Of a DNA stretch of 13,514 bases, positions 1 to 7,834 are shown in pieces (position 1 is the first letter of the stretch; every line of letters begins with the position of its first letter). The stretch spans positions 1-13,514 of the forward strand of contig JAGTVF010000108.1 in the NCBI GenBank assembly GCA_018224315.1. Direction: 5' to 3'. A program made the position numbers and the translations under genes. The stretch comes from Desulfobacterales bacterium (GTDB lineage Bacteria > Desulfobacterota > Desulfobacteria > Desulfobacterales > Desulfosalsimonadaceae). The notes under the pieces were generated by a model that saw only the letters and a program-made list of their open reading frames with translations, was not told the DNA's origin and did no database searches.

Positions 1-54
1 ACCCGGACCTTTTACGGTCATGCCGGGGACAAAAAATCCAAAATGAAGAAGTAG
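1..54 (+). CDS. rpsS: 30S ribosomal protein S19, C-terminal end only (partial)
   Basis: Only the last 17 codons and a TAG stop are inside the window. The visible tail reads TRTFYGHAGDKKSKMKK, which matches the S19 C-terminus: the F-x-GHAGDKK motif followed by a Lys-rich tail. S19 binds 16S rRNA in the head of the 30S subunit, near the A-site finger. It directly precedes rplV, which is the normal order in the S10 operon (rpsS-rplV-rpsC-rplP-rpmC-rpsQ). The 5' part lies upstream of base 1, so this is a window-edge truncation and not a broken gene. Confidence 0.93.
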   Translation, partial: TRTFYGHAGDKKSKMKK

Positions 55-84
55 TCAATCGTAAAACGAATCGAGGATGCGGAT

Positions 85-423
85 ATGGATGTGAAGGCGT
101 CAGGCAAATACATGCGCATATCACCGCAAAAGGTGCGGAAGATCATCGGAACCGTTAAGGGCCAGCCGGTGGAGTCCGGGCTTTCCACGCTTAAGTTCAT
201 GCCGCAGAAAGCCGCGGGGATGGTGGAAAAGATCGTGCGCTCTGCAGTGGCCAACGCCGATCAGAATGCGGGCATAGATGTTGACCAGCTGGTTATCAAA
301 AACATCATTGTGGATGAAGGGCCCATGCTAAAGCGGTTCCGCCCCCGTGCCCGGGGTCGTGCGACACGGATATTAAAGCGTACTAGTCATATAACGGTCA
401 TCGTCGGCCAAGGCAGCGTATAA
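85..423 (+). CDS. rplV: 50S ribosomal protein L22
   Basis: This is L22, which binds 23S rRNA and lines the polypeptide exit tunnel with its long beta-hairpin. The protein is 112 residues, the usual length (about 110). It has the family features: an N-terminal block with [11 protein letters not shown], a middle [15 protein letters not shown] segment, and a C-terminal hairpin region with [13 protein letters not shown]. The hairpin is the part that reaches into the tunnel and, in other species, affects macrolide sensitivity. The ATG at 85 is chosen because GAGG lies at 73-76, eight bases upstream, and the protein aligns to family length from there. It is 30 bp downstream of rpsS and ends in a TAA-TAA double stop that runs straight into the rpsC SD. 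Confidence 0.96.
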   Translation: MDVKASGKYMRISPQKVRKIIGTVKGQPVESGLSTLKFMPQKAAGMVEKIVRSAVANADQNAGIDVDQLVIKNIIVDEGPMLKRFRPRARGRATRILKRTSHITVIVGQGSV

Positions 424-424
424 T

Positions 425-432
425 AAGGAGGT
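425..432 (+). promoter_or_regulatory. Strong Shine-Dalgarno of rpsC (decides a TTG start)
   Basis: AAGGAGGT is a full anti-SD match, eight bases (after AAGGAGG) before TTG at 440. It overlaps the second of two tandem stop codons after rplV (421-426). No ATG or GTG nearby gives the conserved GQKVNP start, so this SD fixes the TTG initiation. Confidence 0.85.
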
Positions 433-439
433 AGGTGGT

Positions 440-1093
440 TTGGGTCAGAAAGTCAATCCCATAAGCATGCGGCTTGGAATCAACCGCACCTGGAGTTCGC
501 GGTGGTACGCGGACAAGGAATACGCCGGCTATATTTTCGAGGATCACAAGATCCGGCAGTTTTTAAAGAAAAAGCTGTACCACGCCGGTATCTCCAAGAT
601 CGAAATCGAACGGTCCTCCAAACGGATCAAGCTCCGCATCTATGCAGCCCGTCCCGGCATTGTCATCGGCAAAAAGGGCTCGGAGATCGAGGCACTGAAA
701 AAGGAGCTTGAAAAACTGGTTTCCGCAGAAGTCATGGTGGACATCCAGGAGGTGCGCAAGCCTGAGCTCGATGCCCAGTTGGTGGCTGAAAACGTCGCCA
801 ATCAGCTGGTCCGCCGTGTGGCTTTTCGCAGGGCAATGAAAAGATGCGTTTCCTCGGCCATGCGCTTTGGCGCCAAAGGGATTAAGATCATTTGCTCCGG
901 CCGGCTCGGGGGTGCGGAAATGGCGAGAATTGAGTGGTACAAAGAGGGGCGGATCCCCTTGCACACGCTGCGTGCCGATATTGATTACGGGCTGGGCGTT
1001 GCTGAAACCACCTACGGCACCATTGGTGTCAAGGTCTACATATTCAAGGGTGAGATTCTGGCCGATGATCAGATCCCGGCCGAGCGGCAGTAA
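440..1093 (+). CDS. rpsC: 30S ribosomal protein S3 (TTG start)
   Basis: S3 sits in the 30S head at the mRNA entry tunnel, where it helps unwind structured mRNA and binds 16S rRNA. The protein has 217 residues, within the normal range. It begins with the invariant GQKVNP. A KH domain carries the GKKG loop at residues 77-80 ([16 protein letters not shown]), and the C-terminal S3 domain has [11 protein letters not shown] and the [19 protein letters not shown] signature (about residues 153-184). The start is TTG, supported by a strong SD at 425-432. The gene lies 16 bp after rplV and 18 bp before rplP. Confidence 0.96.
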   Translation: MGQKVNPISMRLGINRTWSSRWYADKEYAGYIFEDHKIRQFLKKKLYHAGISKIEIERSSKRIKLRIYAARPGIVIGKKGSEIEALKKELEKLVSAEVMVDIQEVRKPELDAQLVAENVANQLVRRVAFRRAMKRCVSSAMRFGAKGIKIICSGRLGGAEMARIEWYKEGRIPLHTLRADIDYGLGVAETTYGTIGVKVYIFKGEILADDQIPAERQ

Positions 1094-1111
1094 TTTACAG
1101 GAGTCTATACC

Positions 1112-1525
1112 ATGCTGAGTCCCAAAAAGGTAAAATATAGAAAACGCCAGAAAGGCCGGATGAAGGGCAAAGCCGAGCGCGGTTCCAGCCTGAACTTCGG
1201 CGATTACGGCCTGCAGGCTGTTGAATGCGGAATGATCACATCCCGTCAGATTGAGGCCGCACGTATTGCCATGACCCGTAAAGTCAAGCGCGGTGGTAAA
1301 ATGTGGATCCGGATTTTTCCGGATAAGCCGATTACCAAAAAGCCGGCTGAGGTCCGGATGGGCAAAGGCAAGGGCGCACCCGAAGCATGGGTTGCGGTGA
1401 TCAAACCGGGACGCATCCTTTACGAAATGGAGGGTGTTCCCCGTGAACTGGCCTATGATGCGCTTCGGCTGGCTGCGTATAAACTGCCGATTAAAACCAA
1501 AGTCGTCGAAAGGAGCCAGATCTGA
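1112..1525 (+). CDS. rplP: 50S ribosomal protein L16
   Basis: L16 binds 23S rRNA near the A-site tRNA elbow and is a late-assembling protein of the 50S subunit. The 137 residues are the standard length. Family marks include the [16 protein letters not shown] start, the [16 protein letters not shown] block, and EVRMGKGKG, the loop that approaches tRNA. The Arg in this loop is the residue hydroxylated in some proteobacteria. The ATG at 1112 has CAGGAG at 1098-1103. The TGA stop (1523-1525) shares its last A with the rpmC ATG, so translation of the two genes is probably coupled. Confidence 0.97.
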   Translation: MLSPKKVKYRKRQKGRMKGKAERGSSLNFGDYGLQAVECGMITSRQIEAARIAMTRKVKRGGKMWIRIFPDKPITKKPAEVRMGKGKGAPEAWVAVIKPGRILYEMEGVPRELAYDALRLAAYKLPIKTKVVERSQI

Positions 1526-1722
1526 TGGAAGCCAAGGAAATCCGGGGTCTTGCCCCCGACGAACTCAATAGCCGGCTCGAGGACCTGGTGCAGACCTATT
1601 TTAATCTGCGGTTCCAGCATAAGACCGGACAGCTCGAAAATCCCAGGCGCATCAATCAGGTCCGACGCGACATAGCGCGGATCAAAACCATAAAGCGTCA
1701 ACAGGCGTTCACTAACAGATAG
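1525..1722 (+). CDS. rpmC: 50S ribosomal protein L29
   Basis: L29 is a small, mostly helical hairpin protein near the peptide exit site of the 50S subunit, close to L23. The 65 residues are typical. The sequence shows the two-helix pattern, with EIRGLAPDEL at the start, then LRFQHKTGQLENPRRI, then VRRDIARIKTI; the last two are the conserved L29 core. The start overlaps the rplP stop by one base (TGATG). AGGAG at 1511-1515, inside the rplP coding sequence, serves as the SD. The next gene, rpsQ, starts 16 bp downstream. Confidence 0.96.
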   Translation: MEAKEIRGLAPDELNSRLEDLVQTYFNLRFQHKTGQLENPRRINQVRRDIARIKTIKRQQAFTNR

Positions 1723-1738
1723 CGGTGATGATTGGCCA

Positions 1739-1999
1739 ATGAATAAGACACGAGGGATGAAACAACAACTGGTGGGAACGGTTTTGAGCAATAAGATGGA
1801 CAAAACCGTGACAGTGCAGGTGGAACGGCTCGTACGCCATACGGTGTACAAGAAAATTGTCCGGCGTCGGGCCCGTTATGCAGCCCATGATGAAAACAAT
1901 ACCTGCGGTATCGGTGACCGGGTGATGATTACGGAATCCAGACCACTTAGCAAGCGCAAGCGCTGGCGCATCAGCCAGATCATCGAAAAAGCGGTTTGA
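1739..1999 (+). CDS. rpsQ: 30S ribosomal protein S17
   Basis: S17 is a primary 16S rRNA-binding protein with an OB-fold; it helps fold the 5' domain of 16S rRNA. The 86 residues fit the family. Conserved parts are [22 protein letters not shown] near the start, [13 protein letters not shown] in the middle, and [20 protein letters not shown] near the end. The ATG at 1739 is used here but has only a weak SD (GGTGAT at 1724-1729). A second in-frame ATG at 1757 (MKQQLVG) is possible, although GAGGG sits too close to it (1752-1756). The gene is otherwise ordinary and is followed 18 bp later by rplN. Confidence 0.95.
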   Translation: MNKTRGMKQQLVGTVLSNKMDKTVTVQVERLVRHTVYKKIVRRRARYAAHDENNTCGIGDRVMITESRPLSKRKRWRISQIIEKAV

Positions 2000-2017
2000 T
2001 CACAGGGGATAAAGGAA

Positions 2018-2386
2018 ATGATCCAGGCGGAAACAAGATTGTCTGTTGCAGATAATTCCGGCGCAAAAGAGGTGTATTGCATCAAGGTCCTCGGCGGAAG
2101 CCGAAGGCGGTACGCCCGCATCGGAGATATCATCGTGGTATCGGTCAAAGAGGCCATACCCAACTCAAAGGTCAAAAAAGGCGATGTGTTAAAGGCCGTG
2201 GTGGTTCGCACCAAAAAGGAAACCCGCCGGCCTGACGGTTCTTATATCCGGTTTGACGATAATTCCGCAGTGCTGATCAATCAGCACCGGGAACCCGTTG
2301 GAACCCGTATTTTTGGCCCGGTGGCCCGCGAACTTCGGGCGCACCGGTTCATGAAAATCATTTCACTGGCACCGGAAGTTCTGTAA
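2018..2386 (+). CDS. rplN: 50S ribosomal protein L14
   Basis: L14 binds 23S rRNA and forms part of the intersubunit bridge region with 16S rRNA; it is also the docking site for the silencing factor RsfS in many bacteria. The 122 residues are the canonical length. It starts [18 protein letters not shown] and has the family signature around [11 protein letters not shown] and [13 protein letters not shown], then [11 protein letters not shown] and [13 protein letters not shown]. The SD is AGGGG about nine bases upstream of the ATG. In Escherichia coli this gene begins the spc operon, but here it continues from rpsQ after only 18 bp with no visible promoter. Confidence 0.97.
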   Translation: MIQAETRLSVADNSGAKEVYCIKVLGGSRRRYARIGDIIVVSVKEAIPNSKVKKGDVLKAVVVRTKKETRRPDGSYIRFDDNSAVLINQHREPVGTRIFGPVARELRAHRFMKIISLAPEVL

Positions 2387-2441
2387 CACAGCCCTATTTA
2401 TCGATCCAATGGATAGAATCAGGCCGGGAGGAAAACGGCTC

Positions 2442-2771
2442 ATGGAAAAAGTCAAGTGTCGCATCAAGAAAAATGACAAGGTCAAGGTCCTTGCCGGCAA
2501 GGATCGGGGAAAGCTTCGCAATGTGCTCAGCGTGGACCGCAAACACAATCGCGTGATGGTGGAAAATGTCAACATGGTCAAACGCCACCAGAAACCCGGC
2601 CCCCAGAGCCGTCAGGGCGGGATTGTCGAGGGTGAGGCCCCAATTGACGCATCCAATGTGATGCTGGTTTGCACCAAATGCGCCAAGCCCACCCGAATTG
2701 GGAACAAACGCCTGGAAGACGGCAAAAAGGTGCGGATCTGCAGTAAATGTAAAGAACATCTCGATGCCTAG
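2442..2771 (+). CDS. rplX: 50S ribosomal protein L24 (Cys-containing form)
   Basis: L24 is an early 23S rRNA-binding protein that starts 50S assembly and lies near the exit tunnel. An upstream in-frame ATG exists at 2409, but I place the start at 2442: GGGAGG (2426-2431) is ten bases before it, and the product MEKVKCRIKKNDKV begins as L24 normally does. This gives 109 residues. A KOW motif (NDKVKVLAGKDRGK, about residues 11-24) comes first. The C-terminal part holds C77-x2-C80 and C100-x2-C103, which fits a zinc ribbon. The stop is TAG. Confidence 0.94.
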   Translation: MEKVKCRIKKNDKVKVLAGKDRGKLRNVLSVDRKHNRVMVENVNMVKRHQKPGPQSRQGGIVEGEAPIDASNVMLVCTKCAKPTRIGNKRLEDGKKVRICSKCKEHLDA

Positions 2772-2795
2772 CAGGTCATAACCGGAGGGTATTTC

Positions 2796-3332
2796 ATGTC
2801 ACTGAAAGACGTATATCAAAACGAGGTCGTCACCGGACTGCGGGAGGCCTTTAGCTACAAAAATATTCACCAGGTCCCCAAACTGGATAAGATTGTCATC
2901 AACATGGGTCTTGGAGAGGCCATTCAGAACATAAAAGTGCTGGATGCCGCCCAGGCCGAGCTCAAGGTGATCACCGGGCAGGCGCCCGTGGTAACCCGGG
3001 CCAAAAAGTCGGTGGCCGCTTTTAAGGTGCGCGAGGGCATGCCCATTGGCTGCATGGTCACCCTGCGCCAGCAGCGGATGTATGATTTCTATGAAAAACT
3101 GGTCAACGTTGCCCTGCCGCGGGTCCGGGATTTTCGCGGGGTATCGGGCAAAGCGTTTGACGGTTTCGGCAATTATACCCTGGGCATCAAAGAGCAGATT
3201 ATCTTTCCGGAAATTGAGTATGACCAGGTGGAATCCATCAAGGGGATGAATATCACCATTGTCACCACGGCCCAGACCAATCCGGAAGGAAAGGAGCTGC
3301 TTCGGCTCCTTGGGATGCCGTTTCGCAATTAA
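2796..3332 (+). CDS. rplE: 50S ribosomal protein L5
   Basis: L5 binds 5S rRNA in the central protuberance of the 50S subunit and contacts the P-site tRNA. The 178 residues are the usual length. Recognisable parts are the N-terminal [15 protein letters not shown], the middle [25 protein letters not shown], and the C-terminal [20 protein letters not shown] followed by EQIIFPEI. The ATG at 2796 has GGAGGG at 2784-2789, six bases upstream. The gene is 24 bp after rplX. In E. coli this boundary holds the S8 autoregulatory site; I could not see an equivalent fold here by eye. Confidence 0.97.
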   Translation: MSLKDVYQNEVVTGLREAFSYKNIHQVPKLDKIVINMGLGEAIQNIKVLDAAQAELKVITGQAPVVTRAKKSVAAFKVREGMPIGCMVTLRQQRMYDFYEKLVNVALPRVRDFRGVSGKAFDGFGNYTLGIKEQIIFPEIEYDQVESIKGMNITIVTTAQTNPEGKELLRLLGMPFRN

Positions 3333-3368
3333 TGGGGAAAACCGCACCCGGGCAGGTGGATTTTTCAC

Positions 3369-3386
3369 GGATCCGGATCCACGGAT
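3369..3386 (+). repeat. Palindrome and short direct repeat in the rplE-rpsN spacer
   Basis: GGATCCGGATCC at 3369-3380 is a perfect 12-base palindrome. The heptamer CACGGAT occurs at 3366-3372 and again at 3380-3386. Both lie just upstream of the rpsN SD. The stem would be only GGAT/ATCC with a CCGG loop, so a strong RNA structure is unlikely. Function unknown; it may be chance. Confidence 0.35.
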
Positions 3387-3393
3387 AAGGAGG
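3387..3393 (+). promoter_or_regulatory. Strong Shine-Dalgarno of rpsN (decides a TTG start)
   Basis: AAGGAGG lies eight bases before TTG at 3402. The protein starting there ([23 protein letters not shown]) has the expected short S14 layout, so the TTG is taken as the initiator. Confidence 0.83.
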
Positions 3394-3401
3394 AAGAAAG
3401 T

Positions 3402-3587
3402 TTGGCGAAAAAAGCGCTTCGCGAAAAGGCGATGAAACAACCCAAATTCAAGGTCAGGGCGTACAACCGTTGCCCGATTTGCGGACGGTCCAGGGCCTAC
3501 ATGCGCAAATTTGGCATCTGCCGCATCTGTTTTCGAAATATGGCCTCCGAAGGTCTGCTGCCGGGCGTGATAAAATCAAGCTGGTAG
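3402..3587 (+). CDS. rpsN: 30S ribosomal protein S14, zinc (type Z) form (TTG start)
   Basis: S14 helps assemble the head of the 30S subunit and contacts 16S rRNA near S19 and S3. At 61 residues this is the short zinc-binding type; the cysteine-free form found in E. coli is about 100 residues. The metal site is visible: C24-x2-C27 (CPIC) and C40-x2-C43 (CRIC), 12 residues apart. [13 protein letters not shown] chemistry, [11 protein letters not shown] and the tail LPGVIKSSW are classic for this class. The start is TTG with a consensus SD. It sits between rplE and rpsH, as in the spc operon, and ends in TAG. Confidence 0.96.
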   Translation: MAKKALREKAMKQPKFKVRAYNRCPICGRSRAYMRKFGICRICFRNMASEGLLPGVIKSSW

Positions 3588-3686
3588 GCGCCCGGAATCA
3601 GAGGCTGTGGCATGGAAGTATGATCAAGGCAAAAGGACGGATTGTGAATTTCCATTATTTTATTTTGATAAAAAACGGAGTAGGCC
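3588..3686 (+). other. rpsN-rpsH spacer with AT-rich stretch
   Basis: This 99-bp spacer contains no credible gene. It ends in an AT-rich patch (about 3654-3675). Within this, TTTTAT (3658-3663) and ATAAAA (3668-3673) could pair around a TTTG loop, but the stem is only A-T. The patch sits just before the rpsH SD (GGAG at about 3677-3680) and could act as an unstructured ribosome standby or S1-binding site. I see no convincing -35/-10 pair. Confidence 0.4.
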
Positions 3687-4082
3687 ATGTTGAGTGATCC
3701 ACTTGCGGATATGCTGACCCGCATTCGAAACGCCGGCAAGGCAAAACACAAAAGTGTGGATATTCCCGGTGCCAACATCAAGGTCGCCATGGCGGACGTG
3801 ATGAAACGGGAAGGCTACATTAAGAACTATAAGTTCATCAAGGACAACAAACAGGGTTTTCTGCGGGTTTTTCTGAAATATGACGCCAATGACCGGCATG
3901 TGATTTATGGCCTGGAACGGGTCAGCAAGCCCAGCCGTCGCGTCTATGTCGCAAAAGACGAAATTCGGCCCGTGTTAAACGGCCTGGGCGTATCTGTCCT
4001 GTCGACCTCCAGGGGGATCATGACCGACAGGCAGGCCAAAAAGGAAAACATCGGCGGGGAAGTTCTCTGCAATATCTGGTAG
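3687..4082 (+). CDS. rpsH: 30S ribosomal protein S8
   Basis: S8 is a primary binder of the central domain of 16S rRNA. In E. coli it also represses its own operon by binding spc mRNA. The 131 residues match the family. The N-terminal domain starts SDPLADMLTRIRNA, and the C-terminal RNA-binding domain ends with the signature STSRGIMTDRQAK followed by GGEVLCNIW. The ATG at 3687 has a GGAG SD. The stop is TAG, 14 bp before rplF. Whether S8 is the regulator of this cluster cannot be told from the sequence alone. Confidence 0.97.
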   Translation: MLSDPLADMLTRIRNAGKAKHKSVDIPGANIKVAMADVMKREGYIKNYKFIKDNKQGFLRVFLKYDANDRHVIYGLERVSKPSRRVYVAKDEIRPVLNGLGVSVLSTSRGIMTDRQAKKENIGGEVLCNIW

Positions 4083-4096
4083 TCAAGGAGTCAAAA

Positions 4097-4630
4097 ATGT
4101 CTCGCGTGGGCAAGAAACCGATACCCGTACCGGAAAAAACAAAACTGAGCCTTAACAGTGGCATGCTGACTGTGGAGGGGCCCAAGGGAACGCTTACCCG
4201 GCCGATTCATCCGGATGTGACCCTTGAGCTCGGCGATGAGCAGGTTGTGGTGAGCGTGGCGCGCAATGATAAGAAAACCAAGTCGCTGTGGGGCACAACC
4301 CGGGCTCAGGTGGCCAACATGATCACCGGGGTGAGCAGCGGATTTGTGCGGGTCCTGGAAATCAACGGCATTGGATACCGGGCTGAAGTCAAGGGGAGCA
4401 ATCTGGAATTGCATCTGGGGTATTCACATCCCATTAACTTTGTGCTTCCCGAAGGCATTGATGCTGCGGTGGACAAATCCGCTATCCGGCTTTCCGGTAT
4501 CGACAAGGAACTGCTTGGTTTTGCAGCATCCTCCATTCGGCAGATGCGACCGCCCGAGCCTTACAAAGGCAAGGGTGTGAAGTATGCCGAGGAACAGGTT
4601 CAGCGCAAAGCCGGCAAAACAGCGAAATAA
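4097..4630 (+). CDS. rplF: 50S ribosomal protein L6
   Basis: L6 sits at the base of the L7/L12 stalk near the GTPase centre of the 50S subunit. The 177 residues are the normal length for two tandem L6 domains. Conserved marks are [11 protein letters not shown] at the start, VEGPKGTL, the middle [13 protein letters not shown] and [15 protein letters not shown], and the C-terminal signature [13 protein letters not shown]. The ATG at 4097 has AAGGAG at about 4085-4090. It is followed by a 40-bp spacer to rplR. Confidence 0.97.
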   Translation: MSRVGKKPIPVPEKTKLSLNSGMLTVEGPKGTLTRPIHPDVTLELGDEQVVVSVARNDKKTKSLWGTTRAQVANMITGVSSGFVRVLEINGIGYRAEVKGSNLELHLGYSHPINFVLPEGIDAAVDKSAIRLSGIDKELLGFAASSIRQMRPPEPYKGKGVKYAEEQVQRKAGKTAK

Positions 4631-4670
4631 TCCTTTCATTATCTTCATGTACAAACAGGGATCGGCGATT

Positions 4671-5039
4671 ATGGGTTCGATACAAAAAAGAGAGGCCATG
4701 CGCATCAAGCGGAAAAAACGGATCCGGCAGAAGGTGCAGGGTACGCCCCAGCGCCCGAGACTGACGGTTTTCCGCAGCGCCCGGCATATATATGCGCAAA
4801 TCATTGATGATACCCACGGTGAAACACTGGCTGCGGCCTCCACCATGGAAAAACAGGTCCGGGATCAGGGCAAATATGAAAACAAGGTGGCGGCTGCCGA
4901 TGAGATCGGCAAGCTCGTCGCCCAGCGGGCTTCAGGCAAAGGCATTACCTCGGTGGTCTTTGACCGCAACGGGTACATGTACCATGGCCGGGTTCGGGCT
5001 GTTTCCGAGGCGGCGCGAAAAAACGGGTTGGATTTTTAA
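4671..5039 (+). CDS. rplR: 50S ribosomal protein L18
   Basis: L18 binds 5S rRNA and, with L5, attaches it to the central protuberance. An in-frame ATG exists at 4584, inside rplF, and another at 4647. The normal protein is about 120 residues, so I place the start at ATG 4671, giving 122 residues that begin [20 protein letters not shown]. The core is present: [24 protein letters not shown] in the middle and [28 protein letters not shown] at the C-terminus. The SD is weak (AGGGAT, about nine bases upstream). The gene ends 24 bp before rpsE. Confidence 0.95.
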   Translation: MGSIQKREAMRIKRKKRIRQKVQGTPQRPRLTVFRSARHIYAQIIDDTHGETLAAASTMEKQVRDQGKYENKVAAADEIGKLVAQRASGKGITSVVFDRNGYMYHGRVRAVSEAARKNGLDF

Positions 5040-5049
5040 TAAAGGAAAT

Positions 5050-5056
5050 AAGGAGG
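5050..5056 (+). promoter_or_regulatory. Strong Shine-Dalgarno of rpsE (decides a TTG start)
   Basis: AAGGAGG lies seven bases before TTG at 5064. The surrounding ATAAGGAGGCGA is shared with the sequence before rpsM (7948-7959), another TTG-start gene. Confidence 0.83.
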
Positions 5057-5063
5057 CGATCCC

Positions 5064-5564
5064 TTGCTCAAGAAGGAAACAGACGAGAACTTGTTTATTG
5101 ACAAGGTCGTTCACATCAGCCGTGTGGCCAAAGTTGTCAAGGGCGGCCGGCGGTTTAGTTTCAGCGCCATGGTCGTGGTCGGCGACGGACAGGGAAATGT
5201 TGGCTTTGGCCTTGGCAAGGCCCATGAAGTGCCCGAGGCCATCCGGAAGGGCGTTGAAAAGGCCAAGAAAACCATGATATCCGTACCCCTGGAAGATGGA
5301 ACGATTGCCTATTCTGTCAATGGCCGATTCGGTGCTGGTTCGGTTTTTTTAAAACCAGCGGGCAAGGGTACCGGCGTGATTGCCGGCGGTGCAGTCCGGG
5401 CGGTTTTGGAAGCCGTGGGGATCCGCAATATCCTGACCAAATGCATCGGCTCAAATAATCCGCACAATGCAGTCCGGGCTACCATGGACGGTCTTGCCCA
5501 GCTTCAAAGCAGGGATCAGGTGGCCAGCAAGCGCGGGATACAGACAGAAGAACTTTCGATATAA
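5064..5564 (+). CDS. rpsE: 30S ribosomal protein S5 (TTG start)
   Basis: S5 sits at the mRNA entry side of the 30S subunit and influences decoding accuracy; with S3 and S4 it forms the mRNA tunnel. The 166 residues are typical. An N-terminal double-stranded RNA-binding fold has [48 protein letters not shown] is the S5 signature. The C-terminal domain contains [13 protein letters not shown] and [13 protein letters not shown]. The start is TTG with a consensus SD at 5050-5056; the first internal ATG would remove the conserved N-terminus. The stop lies 13 bp before rpmD. Confidence 0.96.
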   Translation: MLKKETDENLFIDKVVHISRVAKVVKGGRRFSFSAMVVVGDGQGNVGFGLGKAHEVPEAIRKGVEKAKKTMISVPLEDGTIAYSVNGRFGAGSVFLKPAGKGTGVIAGGAVRAVLEAVGIRNILTKCIGSNNPHNAVRATMDGLAQLQSRDQVASKRGIQTEELSI

Positions 5565-5577
5565 GGAAACTTGGCAA

Positions 5578-5760
5578 ATGGCCGACTTACTCAAAATTAC
5601 CCTTGTTCGAAGCTATTATGGCCGCCCTGCCAAGCATCGCAAAATTTTGCAGGGCATGGGGCTGACCCGGATGCACAAAACAGTGGAACTGGTTGATACT
5701 CCTGCGATTCGCGGCATGGTCGGTAAGGTTTCGCACCTGGTTCGCGTGGAGGGACAATAA
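5578..5760 (+). CDS. rpmD: 50S ribosomal protein L30
   Basis: L30 is a small protein that binds domain II/5S-proximal parts of 23S rRNA. The start is ATG at 5578, which gives 60 residues, the common length. The reading frame is also open upstream in the rpsE region, but that extension has no L30 features. The sequence LKITLVRSYYGRPAKHRKIL and then MGLTRMHKTVEL fits the family core (L-x-V-T-x-x-x-S-x-I-G... type), ending VRVEGQ. AAGGAAA precedes the start. It ends two bases before the rplO ATG. Confidence 0.95.
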   Translation: MADLLKITLVRSYYGRPAKHRKILQGMGLTRMHKTVELVDTPAIRGMVGKVSHLVRVEGQ

Positions 5761-5762
5761 TC

Positions 5763-6203
5763 ATGAGATTACATGAACTCATACCGGAAAAAAGCAGCAC
5801 AAAAAACCGGAAGCGGCTTGGCCGGGGCGTGGCCTCGGGCACGGGAAAAACCGGGGGCAGAGGCACCAAGGGGCATAACAGCCGTTCCGGCGGCGGTGTG
5901 CGCCCGGGCTTTGAAGGCGGACAGATGCCGCTGCACCGGCGCCTGCCCAAGGGCGGGTTTTTAAATCCGTTTAGAAAAGAGTATTCCGTGGTCAATGTCC
6001 GGGACCTGGCACGTTTTTCCGAAGGGACTACCATTGACCGTGAAACCCTGATCTCAGCCGGCGTGGTCAATGGAAAAAACAAGCCCGTCAAACTCCTGGG
6101 TCAGGGAGAAATCAATGCTGCAGTCAATGTACGCGTGGCGGCTGTGAGCAAAAGCGCCAAAGAAAAGATCGAGGCCGCCGGCGGCAAAGTTGAGGTGGCA
6201 TAA
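5763..6203 (+). CDS. rplO: 50S ribosomal protein L15
   Basis: L15 is a late 23S rRNA-binding protein of the 50S subunit. The 146 residues are typical. The N-terminal tail is very basic and Gly-rich: [19 protein letters not shown] then KGHNSRSGG, the classic rRNA-penetrating loop. [18 protein letters not shown] follows, and the C-terminal globular domain has [17 protein letters not shown]. The ATG at 5763 has GGAGGG at 5748-5753, inside rpmD. The stop is two bases before the secY start, so the ribosome may pass directly to secY. Confidence 0.97.
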   Translation: MRLHELIPEKSSTKNRKRLGRGVASGTGKTGGRGTKGHNSRSGGGVRPGFEGGQMPLHRRLPKGGFLNPFRKEYSVVNVRDLARFSEGTTIDRETLISAGVVNGKNKPVKLLGQGEINAAVNVRVAAVSKSAKEKIEAAGGKVEVA

Positions 6204-6205
6204 AC

Positions 6206-7528
6206 ATGGCTGCGACGGGTCCGGGCGTACAGAATATATTTAAGATACCGGAGCTCAAGCGCCGAATTCTGTTTACCCTGGCCCTGCTGGGGGTTTACAG
6301 AATCGGTGTGCATATCCCGACACCGGGCGTTGACGGAGATTCCCTGGCGGCTTTTTTTGCACAGCATCAGAATACCATTTTTGGCATTTTTGACATGTTT
6401 TCCGGCGGGGCCCTTGAGCGCCTTTCGGTTTTTGCCCTTGGGATTATGCCCTACATCAGTGCCTCGATTATCATTCAGCTGCTCACTGTTGTGATTCCGC
6501 ACCTGGAACAGCTCAAAAAAGAAGGGGAACAGGGAAAGAAGAAAATCACCCAGTACACCCGCTACGGCACCGTGGTGCTGAGTCTGATCCAGGGATTTGG
6601 CATCAGCGTCGGGCTGGAGAATATGACATCGCCCGGAAATGCGCCCATTGTCATTGAACCGGGCTGGTCTTTTCGTCTCATGACCATGATCACCCTGACC
6701 GCGGGTACCGCTTTTATCATGTGGCTCGGAGAGCAGATCAGCGAGCGCGGCATCGGAAACGGTATATCTTTGATTATTTTTGCCGGAATTGTCGCCCGCC
6801 TTCCGGTTGCCATCGGTAACACGTTTCGGATGATGACTACCGGTGAAATGGGGGTTTTTGGCGTTATTGTTCTTTCGATCCTCATGGTCGGGGTTGTGGC
6901 GTTTATCATTTTCATGGAAATGGGTCAGCGGCGTATTCCTGTGCAATACGCCAAGCGGGTGGTCGGCCGGCGGATGTACGGCGGGCAGAGTACACACCTG
7001 CCGCTGAAAATCAATACATCCGGCGTGATTCCGCCGATTTTTGCATCATCGCTGATTATGTTTCCTTCCACCCTGGCCAGTTTCTTCTCAGGCGTTCCGT
7101 GGATGGAGACGGTTTCCAACGCAATGATGCCCGGTTCCCTGATTTATGAGTTGATGTTTGTGGCCCTGATCTTCTTTTTCTGTTATTTTTACACCGCCAT
7201 TGTCTTTAATCCTGTAGACGTGGCAGAGAACATGAAAAAGTACGGCGGCTACATCCCCGGCATACGACCGGGAAAACGGACTGCTGATTATATTGACCGG
7301 GTTTTGACCCGCATCACCCTCGGCGGTGCCTTGTATGTGTCAGCGGTCTGTGTGCTGCCCTCGATTTTGATGACCCAGTTTAACGTCCCGTTTTATTTCG
7401 GCGGTACCGCGTTGCTGATTGTGGTTGGGGTTTCCATTGATACGGTCAGGCAGATCGAGTCGCACCTGATCACCAGAAATTATGAAGGATTTATGTCTCC
7501 GGCGGGCGCAAAGCGCAAGGGTCGGTAA
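6206..7528 (+). CDS. secY: Preprotein translocase channel subunit SecY
   Basis: SecY is the membrane channel that, with SecE/SecG and SecA, exports unfolded proteins across the inner membrane. The 440 residues are the usual length, with about ten hydrophobic helices. Signature regions are [14 protein letters not shown] (first periplasmic/plug region), [33 protein letters not shown] then [13 protein letters not shown] and [12 protein letters not shown], and near the end [20 protein letters not shown] followed by [11 protein letters not shown]. The C-terminus is basic (AGAKRKGR), facing the cytosol and ribosome. The SD GAGGTG lies inside the end of rplO. Unusually, infA follows directly, without adk or map. 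Confidence 0.97.
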   Translation: MAATGPGVQNIFKIPELKRRILFTLALLGVYRIGVHIPTPGVDGDSLAAFFAQHQNTIFGIFDMFSGGALERLSVFALGIMPYISASIIIQLLTVVIPHLEQLKKEGEQGKKKITQYTRYGTVVLSLIQGFGISVGLENMTSPGNAPIVIEPGWSFRLMTMITLTAGTAFIMWLGEQISERGIGNGISLIIFAGIVARLPVAIGNTFRMMTTGEMGVFGVIVLSILMVGVVAFIIFMEMGQRRIPVQYAKRVVGRRMYGGQSTHLPLKINTSGVIPPIFASSLIMFPSTLASFFSGVPWMETVSNAMMPGSLIYELMFVALIFFFCYFYTAIVFNPVDVAENMKKYGGYIPGIRPGKRTADYIDRVLTRITLGGALYVSAVCVLPSILMTQFNVPFYFGGTALLIVVGVSIDTVRQIESHLITRNYEGFMSPAGAKRKGR

Positions 7529-7550
7529 CAGCAGAAGCGGGGGGATTTGC

Positions 7551-7769
7551 ATGGCAAAAGAAGAAGCCATCAAGGTTCAGGGCAAGGTTCTCGAAACCCT
7601 TCCCAATGCAATGTTTAAGGTGGAACTGGAAAACAAGCATATGATTCTGGCGCATCTGTCCGGTAAGATGCGGATGCATTTTATCAAGATTTTGCCGGGG
7701 GATAATGTGACCGTTGAGCTTTCCCCTTATGATCTGAGCCGGGGACGCATTACATACCGCACCAAGTAA
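7551..7769 (+). CDS. infA: Translation initiation factor IF-1
   Basis: IF-1 binds the A site of the 30S subunit during initiation. The 72-residue product is the canonical length, with one S1-like OB-fold: [21 protein letters not shown], then [19 protein letters not shown], then [12 protein letters not shown] use the ATG at 7551 rather than the in-frame ATG at 7482 within the end of secY, because the shorter product begins MAKEEAI as in IF-1 and has a G-rich SD (GGGGGGAT, about 7538-7545). It is 22 bp after secY. Its mRNA is followed by a hairpin (7770-7787). Confidence 0.97.
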   Translation: MAKEEAIKVQGKVLETLPNAMFKVELENKHMILAHLSGKMRMHFIKILPGDNVTVELSPYDLSRGRITYRTK

Positions 7770-7787
7770 CAGCCGCGCCGGCGGCTG
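7770..7787 (+). promoter_or_regulatory. Hairpin right after the infA stop
   Basis: CAGCCGC (7770-7776) and GCGGCTG (7781-7787) are perfect complements around a GCCG loop, starting at the base after the infA TAA. It is followed by AAAACACG, not a T-run, so it is not a standard intrinsic terminator. Likely roles are mRNA stability, processing, or partial attenuation before rpmJ; this is inferred. Confidence 0.6.
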
Positions 7788-7834
7788 AAAACACGTTTAC
7801 ATGGATTGACAGGCAATGCACACGAGGAGCAATT

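Noticed and set aside
563..964. Long antisense open frames opposite rpsC and opposite rplX, rplE and secY (for example 2799-3440 and 6101-6997 on the minus strand)
   Set aside because: They lie opposite well-supported ribosomal or secY genes, show no recognisable domains and have no SD-start pattern; they are expected in GC-rich coding DNA.
2772..2795. S8 autoregulatory site at the rplX-rplE boundary, as in E. coli
   Set aside because: The spacer is only 24 bp and I could not draw the expected bulged helix by eye; structure prediction would be needed to exclude a version inside coding sequence.
3369..3380. GGATCCGGATCC palindrome as an operator
   Set aside because: It is short, has a poor RNA stem, and no known regulator motif was recognised; kept only as a low-confidence repeat.
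7806..7811. Perfect TTGACA resembling a -35 box before rpmJ
   Set aside because: No suitable -10 lies 16-18 bases downstream; the nearest candidate (AATTAT, 7831-7836) is 19 bases away and overlaps the rpmJ start codon.
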